Positions 8,117 to 14,476 of a stretch of DNA of 14,476 nt are shown in pieces. Position numbers and translations under genes: made by a program. The stretch is from the NCBI GenBank assembly GCA_903953455.1, contig CAJBJW010000131.1:1-14476 (forward strand), read 5' to 3'. Origin of the DNA: an uncultured Pseudomonadota bacterium (lineage in GTDB: Bacteria; Pseudomonadota; Gammaproteobacteria; Methylococcales; Methylomonadaceae). How positions within the stretch are numbered: position 1 is the first letter of the stretch; every line of letters starts with the position of its first letter. The notes below the pieces were generated by a model. The model made no database searches. It was not told where the DNA came from and saw only the letters and a program-made list of their open reading frames with translations.

Positions 8117-8797
8117 TTAATCATCATATTCATCGTCGTCTTCGAAATCGTCTTCATCTTCATCAAAATCGCCATCCACTTCGTTATTGTCAGTCAGTAA
8201 CGTGTGCTCCTCCAAATCATCCAATTCGTCATCTTCAAAAAGTGTTTTTAAATAACGATAAAGTAATTTCGGTGATTTGGCTGGTTTATTCGCTACAATT
8301 TCTTTTTGCGCGTTACGCACCAGTTGCCGCAAATGCTGACGATCTGCATGCGGTTTTTCATTCAACAAATCCGTTAATGCGTCATCATGATGCTCACCAA
8401 GTAGTCGCTCACGCCAACTTTCCACAATATGATGTTCACGCACAGCGTGACTGCTTTTATTTGTAAACTTAGCGACTTTTTCTAAAATAGGATCTATATT
8501 GTCCATTTTATAAAATTGCTGTGCGATAAATTTTAACTGACGTTTACGTGCCGCTTTATGAGGCATTTTGATAATTTCACGAATCGAATTTTCCAGCTTT
8601 TCAGGCAGAGCTAATGCTGTAATTTGCATGGACGGCAGTGAAGCAATTTCTTCGCCTAAAGCGAGAAATACGGCTATTTCTTTTTTAATTTGCGTCTTAT
8701 TTGGTCGCACTGCGTAATAAACGATATTCCCTTCATCGTCATATTCGTAGTCCTCTTCATCTTGATCGGTATTATTTCGAATTATATATTCAGTCAT
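8117..8797 (-). CDS. darP: Ribosome-associated protein DarP (YjgA, DUF615)
   Basis: DarP/YjgA binds late 50S ribosomal precursors and assists subunit assembly. The core (about residues 33-187) matches the family: SEIKR-like TQIKKEIAVFLALGEEI, the basic block KAARKRQLKFIAQQ (81-94), then KPHADRQHLRQLVRNAQKE (148-166) and NKPAKSPKLLYRYLKTL (170-186). With the ATG at 8797 it has 226 residues, longer than E. coli (183), mainly because residues 188-226 form an extra tail of almost only Asp and Glu; an acidic patch also sits near residues 11-22. A TTG at 8839 would lie in the loop of the upstream terminator hairpin and is rejected. There is no good Shine-Dalgarno. Its promoter is unclear because only 27 bases separate the hairpin from the ATG. 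Confidence 0.92.
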   Translation of the reverse strand: MTEYIIRNNTDQDEEDYEYDDEGNIVYYAVRPNKTQIKKEIAVFLALGEEIASLPSMQITALALPEKLENSIREIIKMPHKAARKRQLKFIAQQFYKMDNIDPILEKVAKFTNKSSHAVREHHIVESWRERLLGEHHDDALTDLLNEKPHADRQHLRQLVRNAQKEIVANKPAKSPKLLYRYLKTLFEDDELDDLEEHTLLTDNNEVDGDFDEDEDDFEDDDEYDD

Positions 8798-8824
8798 TTT
8801 TAAAGGGTAAAAGTTCAACAGAAA

Positions 8825-8852
8825 AGGTGAAAAATCCAAAGATTTTTCACCT
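8825..8852 (-). terminator. Rho-independent terminator after the hsp70-like gene
   Basis: A perfect 12-bp stem (AGGTGAAAAATC pairing with GATTTTTCACCT) closes a four-base loop. It lies nine bases after the hsp70 stop. On the minus strand the stem is followed by TTTTCTGTT, and an A-run precedes it. On the plus strand it is followed by GGTTTTTA, so it might also work in that direction. It separates the Hsp70 set from darP. Confidence 0.8.
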
Positions 8853-8861
8853 GGTTTTTAA

Positions 8862-10913
8862 TTAATTTCGCACATCAAATTCAATTTTCCAGCGGCCACT
8901 ATCAACGTTTGACATCGCTTGCAATTCCAATGTGCCTACTTCCGTCACAGCAGAACCTAAATGCACGGGAATGATTTCTCCAGCACGACGACCTTCAGTA
9001 TCGAGTACCACTTCAATTTCATTGAGCTCAGATAATTCATCGTCTTGCCAATAATCTAAGCGTGTACCAACGATATCTTCTCTGCGCGTTGTCGATGCAA
9101 AAAATTTAAACCTTACCTGCTCACCAATGACTAAGCCAAACTCTTCATCAGGTAATTCGACCTGCGACCCTTCTTCCATCCCAAAAGGCGCAATACACAA
9201 AGCTTGTATTTCAGGCGGCATCCCTGGGACTGCAGGCATTGCGCTCTCAATACCAACGTAATAAGAAGCGGCCGTTCCGCCTTTAATGCGCACACCCTTT
9301 CCTTTACGCACAAACCCATAATACGCCGCACCACGCGCCACCGCTAAATCTAAATCCACACCAGCAAGCAATCGCGCTTCTGGTGCATTTTCAACACGTA
9401 GCCAATTATTTAATACATCCATCAATCGCTCAGTCAATGCCTGTGCTTTAAATACACCACCATTGAATAGTACCGCAGTAGGATGCAAAAATGTTGCATT
9501 TTCAGGTAAGTTAATTGATTCAAACTCATCTACTGCATTTTGCTGTTTTGCTAAAAATGCAGCAAGATGACGCGTAATACCAGCGTCTTGCGCGTAAGGC
9601 AGGCCTGTTGTGCGAAGACCAGTTCGTGTTTGGGCAACAGGGCGCTCACTCACCGCAACTTGTGGCAAGAAGCCATCAATTAACACCCGTCTTACTTCAT
9701 CGATTGTTAATTCACTACGCAAAACGCCATCGATAAGCGATGATCCTCGACTTGGCACAACAATCGGCACACTTGTCATATGACTAGAAAATAGTTTCTC
9801 TTTTGCATCACGGCACCCATGCGTTAAAGCTTGTACTTGCCATGGTTCTAACCGTTTACCCTCTTTTTCAATTTTAGCTTTCACGGTATAGGCAAGTGCT
9901 AAATCCATATTATCGCCGCCAAGCAAAATATGATTTCCAACCGCAATTCGCGTCAAATCGAGCACGCCGTCTTTTTCAGTCACAGCAATTAAAGATAAAT
10001 CTGTTGTCCCACCACCAACGTCAATAACAAGAATAATATCGCCCGTTTTGGCTTGTTTGCGCCATTCTCCGTGAGTTTTATCAATCCAACTATAAAGCGC
10101 TGCTTGTGGTTCTTCGAGCAAAATAGCTTGTCCTAATCCAACTGAACGCGCTGCTTCAACAGTTAATTCACGCGCAGCGGGATCAAATGACGCTGGGACC
10201 GTAATCACCACATCCTGATCACCTAATGGCGCATTAGGATGGAGACGAAACCATGCAGCACTCATGTGTTCTAAATAGGCTTGCGTCGCTTGGAAAGGCG
10301 ATACACGCGCAACATCTTCTGGTGCATCAGGAGGTAAAATAGGCGATTTACAATCCACCCCTGCATGACACAACCAACTTTTTGCACTCGACACTAAACG
10401 AATAGGCGTTTTACTACCTAAATTTCGCGCAATTTCTCCCACGATATACGCTGGCTTTGCATTCCACGGCAGAACAATCGAATTTTCTGGCAATTCTGCA
10501 CTGTGTGCTTGATATAAAAATGAAGGTAATTGTAATTTTTCTTCAATGACGCTCGGTGAGGTTAATTGAGATATGCCCATCACTTGCTGCATGAAATCAT
10601 CGCCACCTTCAGTAATATCCGCATAAGACATAACACAATGTGTCGTACCTAAATCAATACCTACAACATATTTTCTGCCCACTGAATGATCAATAACACT
10701 TGTTGACAAGTCATTTGGTTTTGATTCAATCGCAGACTTTGACGACGCCAAAACAGTGTCTGATTTCACAGGCGCTTTATCGGAAACACTCCCCTCATTT
10801 TTTACTGGCAAACTCTCTGCAACTTGTTGCTTAATCGGCTCGGTAGAACTTGCACTTTCTTTATTAGGCGATGTTTCCACCGCCTTTTTTTTCATTTGCT
10901 CAAAAAAACTCAT
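8862..10913 (-). CDS. Hsp70-like ATPase with disordered N-terminal extension (DUF2760-associated)
   Basis: This 683-residue DnaK relative begins with about 80 Ser/Lys/Glu-rich residues that look disordered. An intact nucleotide-binding domain follows: GIDLGTTHCVMSY (85-97), SSAKSW with K178 at the position of DnaK catalytic Lys70, ITVPASFD (237-244), LEEPQAALY (266-274), VIDVGGGTTDLSL (296-308), GGDNMD (332-337) and LFNGGVFKAQAL (482-493). After residue ~535 comes a beta-rich region of ~150 residues. The helical lid and the acidic DnaK C-terminus are absent, so it is not DnaK itself. ATG 10913 overlaps the DUF2760 stop (ATGA), which implies coupled translation. A run of eight A at codons 8-10 is notable. 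The client is unknown. In some genomes a second, DUF3731-containing Hsp70 follows; here a terminator does. An ATP-dependent chaperone role is inferred from the fold. Confidence 0.9.
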   Translation of the reverse strand: MSFFEQMKKKAVETSPNKESASSTEPIKQQVAESLPVKNEGSVSDKAPVKSDTVLASSKSAIESKPNDLSTSVIDHSVGRKYVVGIDLGTTHCVMSYADITEGGDDFMQQVMGISQLTSPSVIEEKLQLPSFLYQAHSAELPENSIVLPWNAKPAYIVGEIARNLGSKTPIRLVSSAKSWLCHAGVDCKSPILPPDAPEDVARVSPFQATQAYLEHMSAAWFRLHPNAPLGDQDVVITVPASFDPAARELTVEAARSVGLGQAILLEEPQAALYSWIDKTHGEWRKQAKTGDIILVIDVGGGTTDLSLIAVTEKDGVLDLTRIAVGNHILLGGDNMDLALAYTVKAKIEKEGKRLEPWQVQALTHGCRDAKEKLFSSHMTSVPIVVPSRGSSLIDGVLRSELTIDEVRRVLIDGFLPQVAVSERPVAQTRTGLRTTGLPYAQDAGITRHLAAFLAKQQNAVDEFESINLPENATFLHPTAVLFNGGVFKAQALTERLMDVLNNWLRVENAPEARLLAGVDLDLAVARGAAYYGFVRKGKGVRIKGGTAASYYVGIESAMPAVPGMPPEIQALCIAPFGMEEGSQVELPDEEFGLVIGEQVRFKFFASTTRREDIVGTRLDYWQDDELSELNEIEVVLDTEGRRAGEIIPVHLGSAVTEVGTLELQAMSNVDSGRWKIEFDVRN

Positions 10914-11611
10914 AGTTCAACCTCAGCAGGCGCAATGATATTCACATTGTAGCCTTGAACTGTACTAGGTAAACGAACATCCGTAATTTGCCAGCCTTTA
11001 TGAATAACAGTACCTGTAAATGGAGGATTACCTACAATATTACCCGTCACGCGCACTTTAGCAGCGTCATATCCATCAGATAACACAATTTTGTCGCCTT
11101 CATTTTCTCTACAAATAGACGCAAAGCTGAAATGTTCATCAAGCACTTTGTTGCAGCCTTCATGAATAACACGTGCAACCATCCCCACGTCTTCGTCACT
11201 ATGCTCTGTCATATCTTCTTTAATAAAGTCAATAAAACGGGCATCGTTTTGTAACAAATAGAGTAATTGCAAAGCAGCGTCTGGACTAGCCTCTTTTAAC
11301 ACAATTGGCGCTGGCGCAGGCGCTTGAACGATTTTTTCAACAATTTTTTCAACTTCAACAATTCGGTCAACAGGCACTTCCACTGTTTTTTCAACAATTT
11401 GCACAACTGGCTCAGCATGTACCACTTTTTCAACAATTTGAACCGCTGGCGCTGCCACTTCATTGCGACGCAATAAACTCGCCACCATCATAAACATGAC
11501 AACAATTAATAATCCCGCCAAAACAGCGACTGTACCCGCTAAACAAACATGCCATAAATCGAATGTGGTTGGTTTGATTGTTAAATCAATTGCATAAGTT
11601 GATATATCCAT
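10910..11611 (-). CDS. Membrane-anchored DUF2760 protein
   Basis: With the start at ATG 11611 this has 233 residues. Residues 20-47 form one membrane helix followed by LLRR, so by the positive-inside rule the C-terminal part is cytoplasmic. Residues 57-105 are a periodic stalk of repeated (V/I)VEK units ending in APAPAP. Residues 110-233 match the DUF2760 family as I remember it: LQLLYLLQNDARFIDFI, IHEGCNKVLDEHF, VTGNIVGNPPFTGTVIHKGW, VRLP and the terminal APAEVEL. I chose ATG 11611 because GAGG lies nine bases upstream; the ATG at 11626 has no such site and would contain it. The stop overlaps the Hsp70 start. The family function is unknown; the coupling suggests that it recruits or regulates the Hsp70 at the membrane. 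Confidence 0.88.
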   Translation of the reverse strand: MDISTYAIDLTIKPTTFDLWHVCLAGTVAVLAGLLIVVMFMMVASLLRRNEVAAPAVQIVEKVVHAEPVVQIVEKTVEVPVDRIVEVEKIVEKIVQAPAPAPIVLKEASPDAALQLLYLLQNDARFIDFIKEDMTEHSDEDVGMVARVIHEGCNKVLDEHFSFASICRENEGDKIVLSDGYDAAKVRVTGNIVGNPPFTGTVIHKGWQITDVRLPSTVQGYNVNIIAPAEVEL

Positions 11612-11645
11612 TTGTGTAGACCTCATTATTTATTGTTTTTAATTA

Positions 11646-12026
11646 TTATTTTGTCGTTGAGCGCGCTGCTTCATTAAACATCATATCTTGGAGAACAAGA
11701 CGCGTTGTTTGCAAACGCATTTGCTTTAAGTGCCTATCGGCAATTATTTCAGGTACTTTTTCGGTAATGTAGACATCACGCATTTTCGCTAAAACTGATT
11801 CACACTGTTTAACGATAGCTTCGGTAGCTTTGCGACTTTCTTGTGTTTGATAAGGTGCTTTTTGCATTTCATCAGCAACACATTTTTTGTAAACGTATTT
11901 CGATTCTTGAATCTTTTTAATCGTCGCATCACTAATTGTTGAATTTTCCCAATCATCATTTGTACTTGGCTCGGCAAATAAAGTGACTGAAAAGAGCATT
12001 AAAGGTAATAAAAATAGTTTTTTCAT
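11646..12026 (-). CDS. Small secreted protein of unknown function
   Basis: The ATG at 12026 has AGGA five bases upstream and starts a clean signal peptide, MKKLFLLPLMLFSVTLFA, cleaved probably after residue 18. A TTG at 12050 would put eight polar residues ahead of it and is rejected. The mature ~108 residues are highly charged and predicted helical, with two cysteines (49 and 75 of the precursor) that could form a disulfide in the periplasm. No catalytic motif is seen and I recognise no family. It lies 34 bp upstream of the DUF2760 gene on the same strand, with no terminator between, so it is probably the first gene of the Hsp70 set, although its product acts on the other side of the membrane. 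Confidence 0.78.
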   Translation of the reverse strand: MKKLFLLPLMLFSVTLFAEPSTNDDWENSTISDATIKKIQESKYVYKKCVADEMQKAPYQTQESRKATEAIVKQCESVLAKMRDVYITEKVPEIIADRHLKQMRLQTTRLVLQDMMFNEAARSTTK

Positions 12027-12056
12027 AGCATTCCTGCAAGAGTGAAACAAAGTAGC

Positions 12057-12062
12057 ATTCTA
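12057..12062 (-). promoter_or_regulatory. Possible -10 element for the secreted protein-DUF2760-Hsp70 set
   Basis: TAGAAT reads on the minus strand about 30 bases before the ATG at 12026. The candidate -35 (TTTTTC at a spacing of 17) is poor. I do not see a convincing heat-shock (sigma-32) promoter. Low confidence. Confidence 0.25.
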
Positions 12063-12095
12063 ATTTTACGCGAACTAGCGAAAAATAAATAACAT

Positions 12096-12111
12096 TTATC
12101 TAACTAGATAA
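12096..12111. promoter_or_regulatory. Perfect 16-bp dyad in divergent intergenic region
   Basis: TTATCTAACTAGATAA is a perfect inverted repeat with 7-bp arms and a 2-bp centre. It lies between the divergent secreted-protein and pyrF genes, 34 bases upstream of the secreted-protein -10 candidate and 61 bases from the pyrF ATG. The position suits a repressor or activator site for either gene. It lacks a T-run, so a terminator is unlikely. Confidence 0.35.
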
Positions 12112-12172
12112 GATTTGGCTTGTTAAGGTAAGATACACATTGTTTTTACTTTTATCCTATCTTGTTAATGTT

Positions 12173-12904
12173 ATGACACACTCTTTTATCTCTAGCAAAC
12201 CTATTCCCGTTAACGAACGTTTAATTATGGCACTTGATTTGCCAAGCATTGAGGAGGCACAAGCACTTGTTATTGCACTTGGCGACAGCGTTGTTTTTTA
12301 TAAAGTAGGCATGGAAATTTTCATGTGCGGTGACTACTTTGGCTTTATTGAATGGCTCAAACAACAGGGTAAAAAAGTCTTTGTAGATTTAAAATTTTTT
12401 GATGTTCCTGCCACCGTGGGCCGTGCAATTGCTGCCCTTAGCCATAAAGGCGTGGATTTAGCCACTATTCACGGCAATGATGCCATTATGGAAGCCGCTG
12501 CTGCGAACAAAGGGGATTTAAAAGTACTTGCCGTCACAGCGCTCACCAGTTTAGATCGTGGTGACCTAAACGACCTAGGATTTGATTGCGATGTACGCGA
12601 CTTGGTTTTATCCCGAGCTAAAAGAGCACTAGCCATTGGCTGTGACGGCATTGTTTCTTCAGGGCTTGAGGTACAAATGTTGCGTGAAGCATTAGATCAT
12701 AAATTACTCGTTATCACGCCAGGTGTTCGTCCTGTAGATAACCGCGAGGAAGACGATCAAAAACGCGTCGTCAGCGTTGAAAGCGCATTCCAAAATGGGG
12801 CTGATTATATTGTAGTGGGTCGCCCCATTCGTGATGCACAAGATCCAAGAGCGATGGCGCAAACTATTCAATCTCAAATTGCTCAGCAATTTTTAGCGCA
12901 CTAA
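12173..12904 (+). CDS. pyrF: Orotidine 5'-phosphate decarboxylase
   Basis: PyrF decarboxylates OMP to UMP, the last step of de novo UMP synthesis, in the cytoplasm. The product has 243 residues (E. coli 245). Motifs are MALDLPS near residue 20, VFYKVGMEIF, the catalytic Asp-Lys-Asp set in VFVDLKFFDVPATVG, TIHGND, VTALTSLDRGDL, DGIVSSG, VITPGVRP, and the phosphate-gripping ADYIVVGRPI. The start ATG 12173 gives the normal length; a TTG at 12140 adds 11 hydrophobic residues and is rejected. No clear Shine-Dalgarno precedes the ATG. Nine bases separate its stop from the next gene, so the two are probably cotranscribed although their functions are unrelated. Confidence 0.96.
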   Translation: MTHSFISSKPIPVNERLIMALDLPSIEEAQALVIALGDSVVFYKVGMEIFMCGDYFGFIEWLKQQGKKVFVDLKFFDVPATVGRAIAALSHKGVDLATIHGNDAIMEAAAANKGDLKVLAVTALTSLDRGDLNDLGFDCDVRDLVLSRAKRALAIGCDGIVSSGLEVQMLREALDHKLLVITPGVRPVDNREEDDQKRVVSVESAFQNGADYIVVGRPIRDAQDPRAMAQTIQSQIAQQFLAH

Positions 12905-12913
12905 AGTCTATTT

Positions 12914-13645
12914 ATGTTATTTGACCCTAATTTTACTTCATCGTTTTTCGTTGCGCTGCTCATGGGCCTATTTAGCAGCTTACACTGCATTGGAATGTGT
13001 GGCTCGATTATCGGTTCATTGACATTTAGTTTAAGCCCTGAAATTCGGCAAGATAAAAAGCGTCTATTTCCTTTTATATTAAGCTATAACGCGGGACGCA
13101 TCAGCAGTTACGCGATTGCAGGTGCAACGGTTGGTTTGATTGAAGTTCTCTTCTCACTCCCCCTAGGACAAGCGCACGGGCACCGACTTTTGCAAATTAT
13201 TTCAGCACTCATTATGACGGGCGCAGGTTTATACATTGCTGGTTGGTTTCCGCGTTTTGCGTATGTTGAAAAACTAGGCCTGCATTTCTGGAAACGCATT
13301 GAGCCATTTGGCCGAAAATTAATTCCCGTCAAAAATTGTAAACATGCGTATTTATTTGGGATGGTTTGGGGATGGTTGCCTTGTGGCCTTGTGTATGCCG
13401 CGCTCGCACTCACTGCAGCAACAGGCAGTATTCTTCAAGGCGCACTTACAATGATAGCATTTGGATTAGGTACATTACCTGCTGTTATGGGTGTTGGCGT
13501 TATGATCAGCGTACTCACCCAACTTGCGGCGATGCGTCAATTCAAGCGAGTCGTAGGTATTATTATGATTACACTTGCCTTTTTTGCAGCATTCCCTTCA
13601 CTTAATCCCATGGCTATCACTAATTTACATTCGATGCACCAATAG
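12914..13645 (+). CDS. TauE/SafE-type (DsbD_2-like) membrane protein
   Basis: This 243-residue protein has about six hydrophobic helices. It carries two cysteine signatures: LHCIGMCGS (residues 23-31; C25 and C29) in the first helix and GWLPCGLVYAAL (153-164; P156-C157), typical of the 'sulfite exporter TauE/SafE' group that overlaps the DsbD_2/UreH-like domain. Relatives are often found near cbb3 oxidase assembly genes and are suspected of handling copper or electrons rather than sulfite; no such genes are visible here. The start is ATG 12914 with a weak ribosome site. Next comes the sigma-54 activator, 17 bp after its stop. The mature transport substrate is not known. Confidence 0.85.
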   Translation: MLFDPNFTSSFFVALLMGLFSSLHCIGMCGSIIGSLTFSLSPEIRQDKKRLFPFILSYNAGRISSYAIAGATVGLIEVLFSLPLGQAHGHRLLQIISALIMTGAGLYIAGWFPRFAYVEKLGLHFWKRIEPFGRKLIPVKNCKHAYLFGMVWGWLPCGLVYAALALTAATGSILQGALTMIAFGLGTLPAVMGVGVMISVLTQLAAMRQFKRVVGIIMITLAFFAAFPSLNPMAITNLHSMHQ

Positions 13646-13662
13646 AAAGGCGATTTTTCGAC

Positions 13663-14476
13663 ATGAGTCATTTTTCAACGATTATTGGACACTCACCTGA
13701 ATTAGAAGCGCTAATTCGTAGCGCAGAAATTGTCGCGGCAACTGATGTCACCGTTTTACTCAAAGGTGAGACAGGAACAGGTAAAGAAGTCTTTGCTCAT
13801 GCAATTAAAAATGCAAGTAAACGTGCGGAAAAAGTTTTTTTAAAACTCAACTGCGCAGCGCTACCAGAAAGCCTAATCGAGTCAGAGTTATTTGGACATA
13901 AAAAAGGTTCTTTTACTGGCGCAACCCATAATACGCAAGGTTTATTTAAAGCCGCAGATGGCGGAACACTTTTTTTAGACGAAATCAATTCACTCCCCCT
14001 TGCTATTCAAGCGAAACTGCTTCGTTTTTTAGACTCGGGTGAATATTTAGCGATTGGTGATGTCCATATCCATAAAGTCGATGTGCGCATTATTGCTGCG
14101 ACAAACTCGGATTTAACGACGCAAATTAAAAATGGTGAATTTCGAGCCGATTTATATTATCGCCTCAATGTGGTGCCATTAGAATTACCTTCACTCGCAA
14201 CTCGCAATCATGACATTGAATTGCTCTCCACACACTTTTTTAAATTATTTGAAAAAGATCATGATATTAAATCACCCAAATTGAGCAAAGCCAGTCTTAA
14301 AGTGCTAAAACAATATCATTGGCCAGGAAACATCCGTGAATTGCGTAATTTGTGCGAGCGCTTAAGTATTTTATACGCAGAAAAAACGATTGAGCCTGAA
14401 AATTTACCTAACGAATTTCGCAGCAATATACCTGAGGTGGAGTCACAAGATTTTACGCTACCTAGTTCTGGAGTGA
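13663..14476 (+). CDS. Sigma-54-dependent activator without N-terminal sensor domain (C-terminus cut off by window edge)
   Basis: From ATG 13663 the frame is open to the right edge (271 codons plus one base). The AAA+ core starts almost at residue 1: GETGTGKE Walker A (35-42), GSFTGA sigma-54 contact loop (82-87; the common form is GAFTGA), GGTLFLDE Walker B (100-107), RADLYYRL arginine-finger region (161-168) and WPGNIREL sensor II (220-227). There is no receiver, GAF or PAS domain, so it resembles PspF in layout and needs control by a partner protein or by its level. The last visible residues (FTLPSSGV) are what usually leads into a Fis-type DNA-binding helix set, which should lie just past the edge. 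The distance to the upstream gene is 17 bp. Confidence 0.92.
   Translation, partial: MSHFSTIIGHSPELEALIRSAEIVAATDVTVLLKGETGTGKEVFAHAIKNASKRAEKVFLKLNCAALPESLIESELFGHKKGSFTGATHNTQGLFKAADGGTLFLDEINSLPLAIQAKLLRFLDSGEYLAIGDVHIHKVDVRIIAATNSDLTTQIKNGEFRADLYYRLNVVPLELPSLATRNHDIELLSTHFFKLFEKDHDIKSPKLSKASLKVLKQYHWPGNIRELRNLCERLSILYAEKTIEPENLPNEFRSNIPEVESQDFTLPSSGV

Noticed and set aside
8117..8200. Trinucleotide-like repeats at the 3' end of darP as a tandem or CRISPR-type repeat
   Set aside because: They are explained by Asp/Glu codons of the acidic tail; no fixed repeat-spacer pattern.
8798..8839. TTG start for darP giving 14 extra residues
   Set aside because: The codon falls in the loop of the terminator hairpin, the extra residues match nothing in the family, and ATG 8797 gives a normal N-terminus.
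12030..12170. Heat-shock (sigma-32) promoter ahead of the Hsp70 set
   Set aside because: No convincing CTTGAA/CCCCAT-type pair at the right spacing was found.
12140..12172. TTG start for pyrF giving 11 extra residues
   Set aside because: The extension is hydrophobic and not family-like; ATG 12173 gives 243 residues, the expected length.
13108..13413. 101-codon minus-strand frame inside the TauE/SafE-type gene
   Set aside because: Antisense to a well-supported membrane protein and its composition is not protein-like (Pro/Ser/Arg-rich).

Overview
The window is a gene-dense, moderately AT-rich (roughly 40% G+C by eye) chromosomal stretch from a gammaproteobacterium. The evidence is the pcnB-folK-panB-panC gene order, a DarP (YjgA) homologue (a beta/gammaproteobacterial family), a pcnB reading frame that has no ATG start, and a DUF2760/Hsp70 pair. 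Genus cannot be assigned from the sequence alone. I saw no tRNA, rRNA, CRISPR array, insertion sequence or phage gene, and no gene-free stretch longer than about 210 bases.

Layout. (1) 1-7279, minus strand: one tightly packed probable operon, read right to left as pcnB (poly(A) polymerase), folK (folate synthesis), panB and panC (pantothenate synthesis), ppx/gppA (polyphosphate/pppGpp phosphohydrolase), an unrecognised membrane-anchored protein, and a membrane protein fused to a spermidine-synthase-like domain that runs off the left edge. Gaps are 31 bp or less and three junctions overlap. (2) 7280-7487: divergent promoter region. (3) 7488-8116, plus strand: a 59-residue two-helix membrane protein and an RDD-family membrane protein. 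(4) 8117-8797, minus: darP, abutting the RDD gene tail to tail, with a strong hairpin terminator just upstream of it. (5) 8862-12026, minus: a three-gene set of a small secreted protein, a membrane-anchored DUF2760 protein and an Hsp70-like ATPase with a disordered N-terminal extension. (6) 12173-14476, plus: pyrF, a TauE/SafE/DsbD_2-type membrane protein, and a sigma-54 activator with no receiver domain that runs off the right edge.

How the genes work together. FolK supports folate synthesis, and PanB consumes methylene-tetrahydrofolate to make ketopantoate, which PanC condenses with beta-alanine, so the centre of the left operon is metabolically coherent. PcnB and Ppx add RNA polyadenylation and polyphosphate/alarmone turnover.

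The least understood part is the secreted protein-DUF2760-Hsp70 set. The DUF2760 protein has one membrane helix followed by Arg-Arg, which places its conserved domain in the cytoplasm, and its stop codon overlaps the Hsp70 start (ATGA). This suggests a membrane-tethered Hsp70 machine of unknown client, and it is my best candidate for a little-described system here.
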